From Flavobacterium daejeonense DSM 17708 (GTDB taxonomy: Bacteria > Bacteroidota > Bacteroidia > Flavobacteriales > Flavobacteriaceae), in NCBI RefSeq assembly GCF_000425425.1, contig NZ_AUDK01000004.1:62001-126000 (forward strand): 64,000 nucleotides of DNA. The letters run 5' to 3'. How positions within the stretch are numbered: position 1 is the first letter of the stretch; the number at the start of each line of letters is the position of its first letter. The translations under genes were made by a program, and so were the position numbers. Below, piece after piece: positions 46,354-55,472 of the stretch. The notes beneath the pieces are model-generated. The model was not told where the DNA came from and did no database searches. It was given only the letters and a program-made list of their open reading frames with translations.

Positions 46354-46390
46354 CAAAAAAGTCCGAGGCTGGCAGGCTTCGGACTTTTCT
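46354..46390. terminator. Bidirectional terminator between KAS III and the TonB-dependent receptor
   Basis: AAAAGTCCGA pairs with TCGGACTTTT, inner GGCT/GGCT-like loop; runs of A and T on the two sides serve both convergent transcripts. Confidence 0.85.
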
Positions 46391-46415
46391 TTTGTTGGAA
46401 TATTTAAAACTACAA

Positions 46416-48782
46416 TTATAACATACCACCACCCTGAACTTCGTTTTGATCTCTGGTTTTTCTTTGTACCGCTTTGTTTTTTCCGCTACCAAATCGGTAA
46501 TTGAAACCTACATATACTGAACGGCTTTCCCAGTTAAATTGTCCGTTTTGTTCTTTTGGAATTTCGGCTGTGAAACGGTAACGCATTGTTTTAAAGATAT
46601 CACTGCATTTTAAAGAAATTGTTCCGTTGCCTTTCAATACATTAAGACTGGAGCCTAAATCCATTTTCCACATGGGTTTTCCCATTAATTGCAAGCCTAA
46701 ATCGCGACCTCTGTACATGCTGAACAATTGGAAACGCAAATTTTTAGATGCTTTAAAGGTATTGTTTATTCGGGCATTGAAAGCAGTTACATTGGCAGAA
46801 ACCGATTCATCCGAAACCACGCCTCTTATTTTTTTGTGGTAAGCATCCATACTAATATTAGTGCTATACCATTTGGTGAAATCTAAATTGGAAGAAATTT
46901 CAAAACCATAAGCATTATTGTCATTCAGATTAGCGTAGGACAAAATTTGTTTCGAAATATCATCCGGATTTTGATATAAAGTTCTGGTGATTTCGGAATT
47001 GATACTTCGGAAGAAAACTCCCGTTGTCATAGAACCAATTTTGAGTTTTCGGGTATAATTTAATTCATAAGAATAAGTAAATTGTGGTTGTAAAGACGGA
47101 TTTCCTTCCGAATCAATTTGCGGAGTACTCCATTCCCGTATTGGATTCAACTGGTTGATGCTCGGGCGATCTACACGTTTTGAAAAGCTTAAATTAAAGC
47201 TGTTTTTTTCGCTGGGATTGTAATTTAAAAAGGCCGACGGATAAAAGTTGAAAAGGGTATTGTTGAAAGCAACATCACTTTCGTTTACTTTTTTAAATAA
47301 TGCATCAGCTTCAAAATATTCTAATCGCGTTCCGGCCTGTGCATTCCATTTTCTCCATTGTTTTGAAAAAGTAGCATAGATGGAATAAATATTTCGGTCG
47401 TAACTAAAGGCAGAATTATAAGTATCATCTAACAGAAATTTATTTTTAGTGTTTTCTATTCTGCTTTCTGCACCTAATTCCAGTTTGCTGTTTTCCGAAA
47501 GCGGATTAACATAATCCAAATTAATCAAAGTATTGTTGCCTTTGATGCTGATGTAATTCGTTCTGGGATCGCTGTAAAAAGCGTCTTCTTTGTTGTTTCC
47601 GTTGTTTTGATTAATTTCTAATTCAAGTGTGTGGCCTTCTTTTTTAAAGTTGGTTTTATAATCAAGATTATAAGTTTGCCAATGGTTGTTTACTTTGTTG
47701 TTGAATAATTGACGGATATCAGCTTTATTAGGGGCAACAAAATCAATTTTGGTGTCCGAATTTCCATGAGCCAGATTGAAATTTTGATTGGTGTAGAAAG
47801 AAATGGTGTTTTTTTCGTTCCAATAAAAATCAAAACCTAATTTGGCTAAATGAGAGCTATTTTGATCTATAAAACGGTAGTCTTGAAAATCCTCCAGTTC
47901 GGCTTCGGTTGTGTTTATATGACCATAATTAGTGTATTTGCCATGATTGAATCCGTAATTAGCAAACCAGTTTATTTTTCCTTTTTTATAATTTACATCA
48001 AAAGACGAATTTACTTTTGGAGTTATAGCAAATGTAAGTCCGTTGTTGATACTTCCGTTAAAACCAATTTTGCTGTTTTTGTTCAGCACAATATTAATCA
48101 TTCCGCTCATTCCTTCCGGATTGTATTTGGCCGAAGGATTGGTAATCAGCTCTATTTGCTTGATAGAAGAAGAAGGAATTTGTTGTAATAACTGAGCCGC
48201 ATCAATATTAGTAGGTTTTCCGTCAATAAGAATTTTTACATTCGAATTTCCTCTTAAACTGATAGCGTTAGTTTGCGGATCAACGCTCACCGAAGGAATA
48301 TTGTTCATGATTTCAGATGCGGTGGCACCAGCAGAAATCAAATCTTTGCCGACGTTAATTACTTTTCGGTCAATTTTTTGTTCAATAATCGATTTTTCGC
48401 TTACAATTTCAACACTTTTTAGTTCTATGGCATCTTCCTCTATGGCAATGGTGTTTAGGTTTAAGTTTCTGTTGTTTGTTGAGAGAAAGATAGTTTTAGT
48501 AATCGTTTTATATCCCATAAACTGAATTTGTACTTCATATTGTTTTAACTCCAGATTTTTAATTAAGAATATTCCTTTTTCAGAAGTAACGCCGCCTGTA
48601 ACAACTTTACCGTTATCCTGAATAATAATGTTTACAAAAGGAAGCGGTTCGTTCGTTTTTTTATCGATCACCTTTCCTGAAATACTGCCCAGAAGATCCA
48701 GTTCACTTGGCTGAATCGAATTTTGTGCTCCCATAGTAATCATATTACCAAAGAGACAGATTAAGATAAGTTTTATTTTCAT
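46416..48782 (-). CDS. TonB-dependent receptor, outer membrane beta-barrel family
   Basis: 788 residues. Signal peptide (ILICLFGNMITMGAQ), carboxypeptidase-like regulatory domain (GSISGKVIDKKTNEPLPFVNIII, about 32-115), plug with IMNNIPSVSVDPQTNAISLRGNSNVKILIDGKPT, and a long C-terminal barrel ending in SVYVGFNYRFGSGKN. It resembles the Bacteroidota barrel family (OMP_b-brl) rather than siderophore receptors. Ligand unknown; no substrate enzyme is nearby. It is alone on its strand between KAS III and argS. Confidence 0.9.
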   Translation of the reverse strand: MKIKLILICLFGNMITMGAQNSIQPSELDLLGSISGKVIDKKTNEPLPFVNIIIQDNGKVVTGGVTSEKGIFLIKNLELKQYEVQIQFMGYKTITKTIFLSTNNRNLNLNTIAIEEDAIELKSVEIVSEKSIIEQKIDRKVINVGKDLISAGATASEIMNNIPSVSVDPQTNAISLRGNSNVKILIDGKPTNIDAAQLLQQIPSSSIKQIELITNPSAKYNPEGMSGMINIVLNKNSKIGFNGSINNGLTFAITPKVNSSFDVNYKKGKINWFANYGFNHGKYTNYGHINTTEAELEDFQDYRFIDQNSSHLAKLGFDFYWNEKNTISFYTNQNFNLAHGNSDTKIDFVAPNKADIRQLFNNKVNNHWQTYNLDYKTNFKKEGHTLELEINQNNGNNKEDAFYSDPRTNYISIKGNNTLINLDYVNPLSENSKLELGAESRIENTKNKFLLDDTYNSAFSYDRNIYSIYATFSKQWRKWNAQAGTRLEYFEADALFKKVNESDVAFNNTLFNFYPSAFLNYNPSEKNSFNLSFSKRVDRPSINQLNPIREWSTPQIDSEGNPSLQPQFTYSYELNYTRKLKIGSMTTGVFFRSINSEITRTLYQNPDDISKQILSYANLNDNNAYGFEISSNLDFTKWYSTNISMDAYHKKIRGVVSDESVSANVTAFNARINNTFKASKNLRFQLFSMYRGRDLGLQLMGKPMWKMDLGSSLNVLKGNGTISLKCSDIFKTMRYRFTAEIPKEQNGQFNWESRSVYVGFNYRFGSGKNKAVQRKTRDQNEVQGGGML

Positions 48783-48998
48783 GGTTTTGTTTTTTTAGAT
48801 TAACAGTTTAGTTGATAATGCAAATATATATCTTTTGGATAATACTTTGCAATACATAGTACTGTTTTTTATAAAAAAATATAATCTTACAAATTTTTAT
48901 AAGAAATGCTTTGGAATAATGGAAATTTATCTTGTTTTCCAATTTTCAAATCGCTACATAATGACTATCTTTGCGCACTTTATAAATTCAAAGACAAA

Positions 48999-50777
48999 AT
49001 GACATTATCACAAGCGCTTACGCCATCTATAAAAAAAGCGATTCAGGATTTATTTGATGTAACAATCGATAAAGTTGAATTTCAGGCTACACGTAAGGAA
49101 TTTGAGGGAGATATTACGATGGTAATTTTTCCTTTGTTGAAAATCATAAAAAGCAATCCGGTAGAATTAGGAAATAAAATTGGAAACTATTTAGTAGAAA
49201 ATGTGGCTGAGGTGGCCAAGTTTAATGTGGTTTCGGGGTTTTTAAACATCGTGATTTCGGATGCTTATTATTTGAATTTTTTCAACGGAATTAAAGATAG
49301 TGTAAAATATGGTTTTGTAACGCCAAATCCTGAAGAGAAAGCGGTGATGGTGGAATATTCTTCACCAAATACGAATAAACCATTGCATTTAGGTCACGTT
49401 AGAAATAATTTATTGGGTTATTCGGTAGCCGAAATTATCAAGGCTTCCGGTAAAAAAGTCTATAAAACCCAAATCATTAACGACAGAGGAATTCATATTT
49501 GTAAGTCAATGTTGGCCTGGCAAAAATTTGGTAAAGACCAAACACCGGAATCAACCGTATTGAAAGGAGATAAATTGGTTGGGAATTTTTATGTGGCTTT
49601 TGATAAAGCCTACAAAGAGGAAATCAACCAATTAATGGCTGAAGGGAAAACGGAAGAAGAAGCTAAGAAACAAGCGCCTATTATTCTGGAAGCACAGGAA
49701 ATGCTTCGCAAATGGGAAGCTGGTGATGCAGAAGTGGTTGCACTTTGGAAAACCATGAACCAATGGGTTTATGATGGTTTTGCGGAAACCTATAAGAATT
49801 TAGGTGTTGATTTTGATAGTTATTACTACGAAAGCAATACTTATTTGTTAGGAAAAGATGTGGTTCAAATTGGGTTAGAAAAAGGAATTTTTGAAAAAGA
49901 TCCTGATGGTTCGGTTTGGATTGATTTGACAGATGAAGGTTTAGACCGTAAAATTGTGTTACGTTCAGACGGAACAGCCGTTTATATGACTCAGGATATT
50001 GGAACAGCTATTCAACGTGTGAAAGACATGCCGGATGTAGGAGGAATGGTTTACACCGTTGGAAATGAGCAGGATTACCACTTTAAAGTGTTGTTTTTAA
50101 TTCTGAAAAAATTAGGATTTGACTGGGCAGATAATCTTTTTCATCTTTCCTACGGAATGGTTGATTTGCCTTCCGGAAAAATGAAATCCCGTGAAGGAAC
50201 TGTGGTCGATGCTGATGATTTAATGAAAGATATGAGTGATACGGCTCAGCAAATTTCGGAGGAATTAGGGAAACTGGACGGTTATTCAGAAGGAGAAAAA
50301 GCCCGATTGTATAAAACTATCGGAATGGGGGCTTTGAAATATTATATTTTGAAAGTAGATCCTAAAAAACGTATTCTTTTCAACCCGGAGGAATCGGTTG
50401 ATTTTGCCGGAAATACAGGGCCTTTTATTCAATATACTTATGCCCGTATTCAGTCAATTATAAGAAAAGCTGATTTTGATTTTTCGAATGTTTCAAAAAT
50501 TGAAACCCTGCACGAGAAAGAAAAAGAACTAATAAAACAATTAGAGTTGTTCCCTGAAGTAATTCAAAATGCGGCTCAAAATCACAGTCCGGCGTTGATT
50601 GCTAATTATACTTATGATTTAGTAAAAGAATATAATTCGTTCTATCAGGCAGTGCCAATTTTGGGAGAAGCTGATTTAGAAGTGAAAATCTTCCGTGTGC
50701 AGTTATCCAAAAGAGTAGCGGATACGATTGCCGACGCTTTCCGTTTGTTAGGAATTAATGTTCCGGAGAGAATGTAA
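48999..50777 (+). CDS. argS: Arginyl-tRNA synthetase
   Basis: 592 residues from ATG 48999 (MTLSQALTPSIKKAIQDLF); the frame upstream to 48906 overlaps the promoter. Class I motifs: HIGH as SSPNTNKPLHLGHVRNN, and KMSKS degraded to GKMKSREGTVV, as usual for ArgRS, plus a DALR anticodon-binding domain at the end (VKEYNSFYQAVPILGEADLE). It charges tRNA-Arg. A TATCTTTG box lies at 48965-48972, about 27 bases before the ATG. Terminator at 50789. Confidence 0.98.
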   Translation: MTLSQALTPSIKKAIQDLFDVTIDKVEFQATRKEFEGDITMVIFPLLKIIKSNPVELGNKIGNYLVENVAEVAKFNVVSGFLNIVISDAYYLNFFNGIKDSVKYGFVTPNPEEKAVMVEYSSPNTNKPLHLGHVRNNLLGYSVAEIIKASGKKVYKTQIINDRGIHICKSMLAWQKFGKDQTPESTVLKGDKLVGNFYVAFDKAYKEEINQLMAEGKTEEEAKKQAPIILEAQEMLRKWEAGDAEVVALWKTMNQWVYDGFAETYKNLGVDFDSYYYESNTYLLGKDVVQIGLEKGIFEKDPDGSVWIDLTDEGLDRKIVLRSDGTAVYMTQDIGTAIQRVKDMPDVGGMVYTVGNEQDYHFKVLFLILKKLGFDWADNLFHLSYGMVDLPSGKMKSREGTVVDADDLMKDMSDTAQQISEELGKLDGYSEGEKARLYKTIGMGALKYYILKVDPKKRILFNPEESVDFAGNTGPFIQYTYARIQSIIRKADFDFSNVSKIETLHEKEKELIKQLELFPEVIQNAAQNHSPALIANYTYDLVKEYNSFYQAVPILGEADLEVKIFRVQLSKRVADTIADAFRLLGINVPERM

Positions 50778-50788
50778 AAACAGTAGGG

Positions 50789-50816
50789 AAACGACTTTGA
50801 AAAGGAGTCGTTTTTT
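50789..50816 (+). terminator. Terminator of argS
   Basis: AACGACT pairs with AGTCGTT around a 10-base loop, then a T run. Confidence 0.85.
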
Positions 50817-50850
50817 GAGTTAAAATAAAGTTTAAAAGCAGCTCAATATT

Positions 50851-50882
50851 CTAATTATGTAATTGCCTAATTATCTAATTAG
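50851..50882. repeat. Tandem CTAATTAT repeats upstream of ffh
   Basis: CTAATTATGTAATTGC and CTAATTATCTAATTAG, 16 bases each and 13 or so alike, lie across the ffh promoter region. The second copy holds most of the spacer. Confidence 0.6.
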
Positions 50883-50892
50883 TTTATCTTTG
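50863..50892 (+). promoter_or_regulatory. Promoter of ffh
   Basis: TTG (50863-50865), 19 bases, TATCTTTG (50885-50892), matching the Bacteroidota consensus, followed by the start ATG at 50916. Confidence 0.75.
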
Positions 50893-50915
50893 CACTTCAA
50901 TAAAATTTAAAAAAC

Positions 50916-52274
50916 ATGTTCGATAATTTAAGCGAAAAATTAGACAAAGCTTTTCATATATTAAAAGGTCACGGTAAAATTACCGAAGTAAACGTTGCTG
51001 ATACCTTAAAAGAAGTACGTCGTGCCTTATTGGATGCCGATGTGAATTTTAAAATTGCCAAAGATTTTACTGCCAGAGTAAAAGATAAAGCAATAGGTCA
51101 GGATGTATTAACTACTTTACAGCCAGGACAATTATTGGTAAAGTTAGTTAAAGATGAACTGACTGAATTAATGGGAGGTGATGTTGCAGGAATCAATTTG
51201 CAGGGTTCACCAACAGTGATTTTGATGTCAGGTTTACAAGGTTCCGGTAAGACTACTTTCTCCGGAAAATTGGCTAATTATCTTCAGACAAAAAAGAATA
51301 AAAAACCTCTTTTGGTTGCTTGTGATATTTACCGCCCTGCGGCGATTAATCAGTTGCATGTAGTGGGAGACTCTATCGGGGTTGAAGTATATTCAGAACC
51401 GGAGAATAAAAATCCTGTTGAAATTGCTCAAAATGCGATTGCTTTTGCCAAAGCCAACGGATTCAACATTGTTATTGTCGATACGGCAGGTCGTTTGGCA
51501 GTAGATCAGGAAATGATGGACGAAATTGCCCGTGTTCATAGTGCTATTAAACCACAGGAAACTTTATTCGTGGTAGATTCCATGACAGGTCAGGATGCAG
51601 TAAATACAGCGAAAGCTTTCAATGATATTTTGAATTTTGACGGGGTTATCTTAACCAAATTAGATGGTGATACCCGTGGTGGAGCGGCATTGTCTATCAA
51701 ATCAGTGGTGAACAAACCAATTAAATTTGTCGGAACAGGTGAAAAGATGGATGCTATTGATGTGTTCTATCCGGATCGTATGGCTGAACGTATTTTAGGG
51801 ATGGGGGACGTTGTTTCTCTGGTTGAAAGAGCTCAGGAGCAATTCAACGAAGAAGAAGCCCGCAAATTACAGAAGAAAATTGCCAAGAATGAATTTGGTT
51901 TTGACGATTTCTTAGCTCAGATTCAGCAAGTGAAGAAAATGGGTAACATGAAAGATTTGGTAGGAATGATTCCAGGTGCTTCAAAGGCTATGAAAGATGT
52001 TCAGATTGAAGACGATGCTTTCAAACATATTGAAGCAATTATCTATTCGATGACTCCGGCAGAAAGAAAAAAACCGGCTTTGATTGATGTGAAAAGAAAA
52101 AATCGTATTGCTAAAGGTTCAGGAACCAAGGTGGAGCAGGTAAATCAGCTGATGAAGCAATTTGATCAAATGAGCAAAATGATGAAAATGATGCAGGGTC
52201 CAGGCGGAAAAAACCTGATGAAAATGATGGGCGGAATGAAAGGAATGCCGGGTGGTATGCCGGGAATGAAATAA
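50916..52274 (+). CDS. ffh: Signal recognition particle protein Ffh
   Basis: 452 residues. The N domain (to about 85), the GTPase G domain with GLQGSGKTTFSGKLA, DTAGRLAVDQEMMDEI, VDSMTGQDAVNTAKAF, TKLDGDTRGGAALSI, and the methionine-rich M domain ending MMKMMQGPGGKNLMKMMGG, which binds signal sequences and 4.5S RNA. Works with FtsY in membrane-protein targeting. folD follows by 65 bases and may be read through. No SRP RNA gene is in the window. Confidence 0.98.
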   Translation: MFDNLSEKLDKAFHILKGHGKITEVNVADTLKEVRRALLDADVNFKIAKDFTARVKDKAIGQDVLTTLQPGQLLVKLVKDELTELMGGDVAGINLQGSPTVILMSGLQGSGKTTFSGKLANYLQTKKNKKPLLVACDIYRPAAINQLHVVGDSIGVEVYSEPENKNPVEIAQNAIAFAKANGFNIVIVDTAGRLAVDQEMMDEIARVHSAIKPQETLFVVDSMTGQDAVNTAKAFNDILNFDGVILTKLDGDTRGGAALSIKSVVNKPIKFVGTGEKMDAIDVFYPDRMAERILGMGDVVSLVERAQEQFNEEEARKLQKKIAKNEFGFDDFLAQIQQVKKMGNMKDLVGMIPGASKAMKDVQIEDDAFKHIEAIIYSMTPAERKKPALIDVKRKNRIAKGSGTKVEQVNQLMKQFDQMSKMMKMMQGPGGKNLMKMMGGMKGMPGGMPGMK

Positions 52275-52303
52275 ATTATAAATTATAAATTGTGAGTTTT
52301 ATG

Positions 52304-52331
52304 TAACTCATAACTCATAACCTATAACTCA
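52304..52331. repeat. Four tandem TAACTCA units between ffh and folD
   Basis: TAACTCA, TAACTCA, TAACCTA, TAACTCA in a row, 7-base period. A TGAGTT upstream can pair with AACTCA in the RNA. No open frame or RNA gene is apparent. Confidence 0.8.
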
Positions 52332-52339
52332 AAATAAAA

Positions 52340-53221
52340 ATGCAAATACTAGACGGAAAAAAAACTTCGGAAGATATTAAAAGAGAAATTGCTGCTGAAG
52401 TACAACAAATGAAAGCCAACGGCGAAAAAGTACCTCATTTAGCAGCGGTTATTGTTGGTAATAATGGAGCAAGTTTAACTTATGTAGGAAGTAAAGTTCG
52501 TTCTTGTGAGCAAATTGGTTTTGATTCTACGTTAATTGCTTTGCCAGAAGAAACTACTGAAGCAGAATTGTTAGCTAAAATTAAAGATTTGAATCAGGAT
52601 GACAATTTGGACGGTTATATTGTTCAGTTGCCATTGCCAAAACATATTGACGAAGAAAAAATCCTTCTGGCTATTGATCCGCAAAAAGATGTGGATGGTT
52701 TCCATCCAACAAACTTTGGACGTATGGCTTTAGAAATGGAAACTTTCTTGCCAGCGACACCATTTGGAATTATGGAGTTGTTAGAGCGTTATAAAGTAGA
52801 AACTTCCGGAAAACATACCGTAGTTATCGGTCGTAGTCATATTGTGGGACGTCCAATGAGTATTTTGATGAGCCGCAAAGGAAATCCTGGTGATTCTACA
52901 GTAACTTTGACTCACAGTCGTACTAAGAATTTGGCTGAATTTACTAAAAATGCCGATATTATTATTACGGCTTTAGGAGTGCCGGAATTCTTAAAAGCGG
53001 ATATGGTTAAGGATGGTGTGGTTATCATTGACGTGGGAATTACCCGTGTTGAAGATGCTTCTAATCCTAAAGGTTATGTAATCAAAGGGGATGTTGATTT
53101 TGATGGAGTAAGTCCGAAATCATCTTTCATTACACCAGTTCCTGGAGGAGTAGGGCCTATGACGATTGCTATGTTGTTGAAAAATACACTTTTGGCTCGT
53201 AAAATCAGAAGCCGCAAATAA
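52340..53221 (+). CDS. folD: Methylenetetrahydrofolate dehydrogenase/cyclohydrolase
   Basis: 293 residues. Bifunctional enzyme of one-carbon metabolism linking 5,10-methylene-THF and 10-formyl-THF. Motifs: [30 protein letters not shown] with the catalytic lysine in [37 protein letters not shown] for NADP binding, [13 protein letters not shown]. 293 is normal length. The gene follows ffh closely. Terminator at 53241. Confidence 0.97.
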   Translation: MQILDGKKTSEDIKREIAAEVQQMKANGEKVPHLAAVIVGNNGASLTYVGSKVRSCEQIGFDSTLIALPEETTEAELLAKIKDLNQDDNLDGYIVQLPLPKHIDEEKILLAIDPQKDVDGFHPTNFGRMALEMETFLPATPFGIMELLERYKVETSGKHTVVIGRSHIVGRPMSILMSRKGNPGDSTVTLTHSRTKNLAEFTKNADIIITALGVPEFLKADMVKDGVVIIDVGITRVEDASNPKGYVIKGDVDFDGVSPKSSFITPVPGGVGPMTIAMLLKNTLLARKIRSRK

Positions 53222-53240
53222 TAAAGAATTATTGTTCTAT

Positions 53241-53275
53241 AAAAAGCCTTAAACGCCAAGTTTAAGGCTTTTTTT
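53241..53275 (+). terminator. Terminator of folD
   Basis: AAAAAGCCTTAAAC pairs with GTTTAAGGCTTTTT around a short loop, seven T after. Confidence 0.93.
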
Positions 53276-53400
53276 ATCTTAAAAATTGTATAATTTTTTT
53301 CAGAAATGCTTTTGTAACAAAATTTAAAGAATACTTTTGCAGCACTTTTAAAAAACAATCCTTCCCAATGGACGATTATTATTCGGAAATAATATATTGA

Positions 53401-53451
53401 TATAGCATTTGAACATTATTCAAAATGCTATTAAACTTTTTATAGCATTTT
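53401..53451 (+). promoter_or_regulatory. corA leader with two mutually exclusive hairpins
   Basis: ATAGCATTT occurs at 53402-53410 and again at 53442-53450; its reverse complement AAATGCTAT lies between (53423-53431). In the RNA the middle segment can pair with the first copy (9 bp, loop 12) or with the second (10 bp including an extra T, loop 10), not both. The second pairing closes 3-4 bases before the ATG at 53455 and would hide the ribosome site. Pairing is seen; control by metal or anything else is inference. Confidence 0.5.
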
Positions 53452-53454
53452 ATA

Positions 53455-54381
53455 ATGAAAGCATTTTACAAAAATAATGACGGATTAATAGAAGTTGAAG
53501 CGTGGACTCCTAACTGCTGGATTAACGTAGAATGTCCTACTGAAACAGAAAAAAAATACCTGCTTGATGAGCTTCAGATTCCGGAAGCTTTTTATAATGA
53601 TATTGAGGATTTAGATGAAAGACCACGTATTGAGGTCGAAAACGGCTGGACATTAATTATTCTTAGAATTCCGGTGAAAAGCAATGATGTTAAATTGCCG
53701 TTCCAAACGATACCTGTGGGTATAGTTTTTAAGGGAGAAATTTGTGTTACTGTAAGCTTTCAACAAACAGAAATGCTTACAGATTTTGTGTCTTATACAA
53801 AACGTAAACAAATCGATATCAAAGATAATTTTGATTTAGTTTTAAAACTGTTGCTGTCTTCCAGTGTATGGTATTTAAAATACCTGAAACAAGTCAATCA
53901 GAAAATAAAATTAGCCGAAAACAATCTTGAAAAGTCTATTAAAAATGAAGAACTACAGGCATTGTTACAAATAGAAAAATGCTTGGTTTTTTTCATGACC
54001 TCACTAAAAGGAAATGATATTTTATTACACCGGATTCGAAATATAAAATTGCAAAGAGAAAATTTTGATCCGGAATTGTTAGAAGACGTTGAAATTGAGT
54101 TGCGTCAGGCACAGGAAACGACTAATATATACAGCGATATCTTAACAGGTACAATGGATGCTTATGCTTCGGTAATTTCAAATAATATGAACACCATCAT
54201 GAAACAAATGACTTCCATTTCTATTATATTGATGATTCCTACTTTAATTGCAAGTTTGTATGGAATGAATGTGCCTAATAATTTAGAGAACAATCAATAT
54301 GGTATATGGATTATTATTCTTATTTCATTTTTGTTGTCTCTTTTTGGAGTGTTCTTGTTCAAAAGAAAGCAATGGTTTTAA
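53455..54381 (+). CDS. corA: CorA family magnesium/cobalt transporter
   Basis: 308 residues, typical of CorA. Cytoplasmic N-terminal domain, long helical stalk, and two C-terminal membrane helices with the signature YGMNVPNN between them, where the GMN loop forms the ion selectivity filter. It carries Mg2+, Co2+ or Ni2+ down the membrane potential. Preceded by a leader with competing hairpins (53401-53451). Single gene, followed by the regulated unit starting at 54450. Confidence 0.95.
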   Translation: MKAFYKNNDGLIEVEAWTPNCWINVECPTETEKKYLLDELQIPEAFYNDIEDLDERPRIEVENGWTLIILRIPVKSNDVKLPFQTIPVGIVFKGEICVTVSFQQTEMLTDFVSYTKRKQIDIKDNFDLVLKLLLSSSVWYLKYLKQVNQKIKLAENNLEKSIKNEELQALLQIEKCLVFFMTSLKGNDILLHRIRNIKLQRENFDPELLEDVEIELRQAQETTNIYSDILTGTMDAYASVISNNMNTIMKQMTSISIILMIPTLIASLYGMNVPNNLENNQYGIWIIILISFLLSLFGVFLFKRKQWF

Positions 54382-54449
54382 GTTGTTTAATACAGTGTTA
54401 TAGACGGGATTTTAGACTTTTATTTTTTATATTAAAAATAAAATTTTGA

Positions 54450-54495
54450 TTTGCTATTTAAAAATAAAATATAACTTTGTATTTCAAAGTACTTT
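54450..54495 (+). promoter_or_regulatory. Promoter with overlapping palindromic operator, copy 1
   Basis: TTTG (54450-54453), 18 bases, TAACTTTG (54472-54479), a good Bacteroidota promoter. Overlapping its -7 box lies the inverted repeat ACTTTG-TATTT-CAAAGT (54474-54490) followed by ACTTT, so AAAGTACTTT is also a palindrome. The same element occurs at 55437. Repressor binding here would block the start of transcription. Confidence 0.6.
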
Positions 54496-54499
54496 AATT

Positions 54500-55114
54500 A
54501 TGAATCAGAAGCATCAAGAAGATTTAATGCATATACGTTCCATGATGGAGCGTTCTTCCCGATTTATTTCCCTGAGCGGACTTTCAGGTGTTTTTGCAGG
54601 GCTTTCTGCTCTTGTTGGCGGTTTGTATGTGTATCAGTTATTGGAAAAGGAAGGTATTGACTTTTTTGAAGAGAAGGGATTTGAATTTTCACATGACTTA
54701 ATCCTGCAATTAATAATTGTTGGATTGTTGATTTTTGTATTCGCTTTAGGTTTTGGGATTCTTTTTACAGTACGAAAAAGCAAAAAAAATGATTTACCTA
54801 TCTGGACTTCAACGACAAAAAAGATGTTGTTGAATTTAGCTATTCCATTAGTGGCCGGAGGAGTTTTTTGTTTGGCATTACTTTATCATCAATTCTTTGT
54901 TTTGGTAGCTCCTGTTACTTTAATCTTTTACGGTTTAGCATTAGTTAATGCTGAGAAATATACTTTTTCAGATATTAAGTATTTAGGTTTTTGCGAAATT
55001 CTTATCGGATGTATTTCTCTTTTTTATTTAGGATACGGTTTGTTGTTTTGGATTTTTGGTTTTGGTATTTTGCACATTGTTTATGGATTAGTAATGTTCA
55101 AAAAATACAAATAA
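54500..55114 (+). CDS. Four-helix membrane protein of unknown function
   Basis: 204 residues from ATG 54500 (MNQKHQEDLMHIRSMMERSS), with an amphipathic N-terminus and then about four membrane helices (FISLSGLSGVFAGLSALVGG, LIIVGLLIFVFALGFGILF, LNLAIPLVAGGVFCLALLY, LIGCISLFYLGYGLLFWIF). I do not recognise a Pfam family with confidence. It is the first gene of a unit with a winged-helix regulator (8-base gap) and the DUF4173 gene. The operator-like element upstream occurs again before the third gene. Function open; a membrane sensor or stress protein fits. Confidence 0.85.
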   Translation: MNQKHQEDLMHIRSMMERSSRFISLSGLSGVFAGLSALVGGLYVYQLLEKEGIDFFEEKGFEFSHDLILQLIIVGLLIFVFALGFGILFTVRKSKKNDLPIWTSTTKKMLLNLAIPLVAGGVFCLALLYHQFFVLVAPVTLIFYGLALVNAEKYTFSDIKYLGFCEILIGCISLFYLGYGLLFWIFGFGILHIVYGLVMFKKYK

Positions 55115-55122
55115 TTGTACCA

Positions 55123-55419
55123 ATGGGAATGATAGATCAGTTAAATAAAGATTTTGAAAGTCGGGTCAGATTAGGAATAATGTCTGTGCTGATGGTTAAT
55201 GACTGGGTAGATTTTACTGAAATGAAATCGCTTTTGAATATTACTGACGGTAATTTAGCGAGTCATTCTACCGCTTTGGAAAAAGCACTATATATAGAAG
55301 TGAAGAAAGAATTTGTGGGTAAGAAGCCTAAAACTTCTTATCGTGTTACCCAAAACGGGCGTGAAGCTTTTAAAGGGCATTTAGATTGTCTTGAAAAATT
55401 GTTGAAATCAAATACTTAA
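55123..55419 (+). CDS. Winged-helix transcriptional regulator (HTH_34 type)
   Basis: 98 residues from ATG 55123 (MGMIDQLNKDFESRVRLGIMSV). A single winged helix-turn-helix: RLGIMSVLMVNDWVDFTEMKSLLNITDGNLASHSTALEKALYIEV, then the wing KKEFVGKKPKTSYRVTQNGREAF. This is the HTH_34/ArsR-like type in which a second helix bundle dimerises, with no separate sensor domain, so it may answer to the membrane proteins around it. Two copies of one palindrome flank the operon, its likely targets. Starts 8 bases after the gene upstream. Confidence 0.9.
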   Translation: MGMIDQLNKDFESRVRLGIMSVLMVNDWVDFTEMKSLLNITDGNLASHSTALEKALYIEVKKEFVGKKPKTSYRVTQNGREAFKGHLDCLEKLLKSNT

Positions 55420-55436
55420 AAAAATTTTATTAATAA

Positions 55437-55458
55437 ACTTTGAAATACAAAGTACTTT
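55437..55458 (+). promoter_or_regulatory. Operator-like element, copy 2
   Basis: ACTTTG-AAATA-CAAAGT-ACTTT, same arrangement as at 54474, 15 bases before the DUF4173 ATG. The spacer between the half sites is different in sequence but the same length. A promoter box is not clear here. Confidence 0.55.
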
Positions 55459-55472
55459 TAAATTTAATTATT

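Noticed and set aside
46416..48782. Siderophore receptor call for the TonB-dependent receptor
   Set aside because: Domain layout fits the Bacteroidota barrel family; no iron genes are near.
52304..52331. Tandem repeats taken as a possible CRISPR array
   Set aside because: Units of 7 bases with no spacers; no cas genes in the window.
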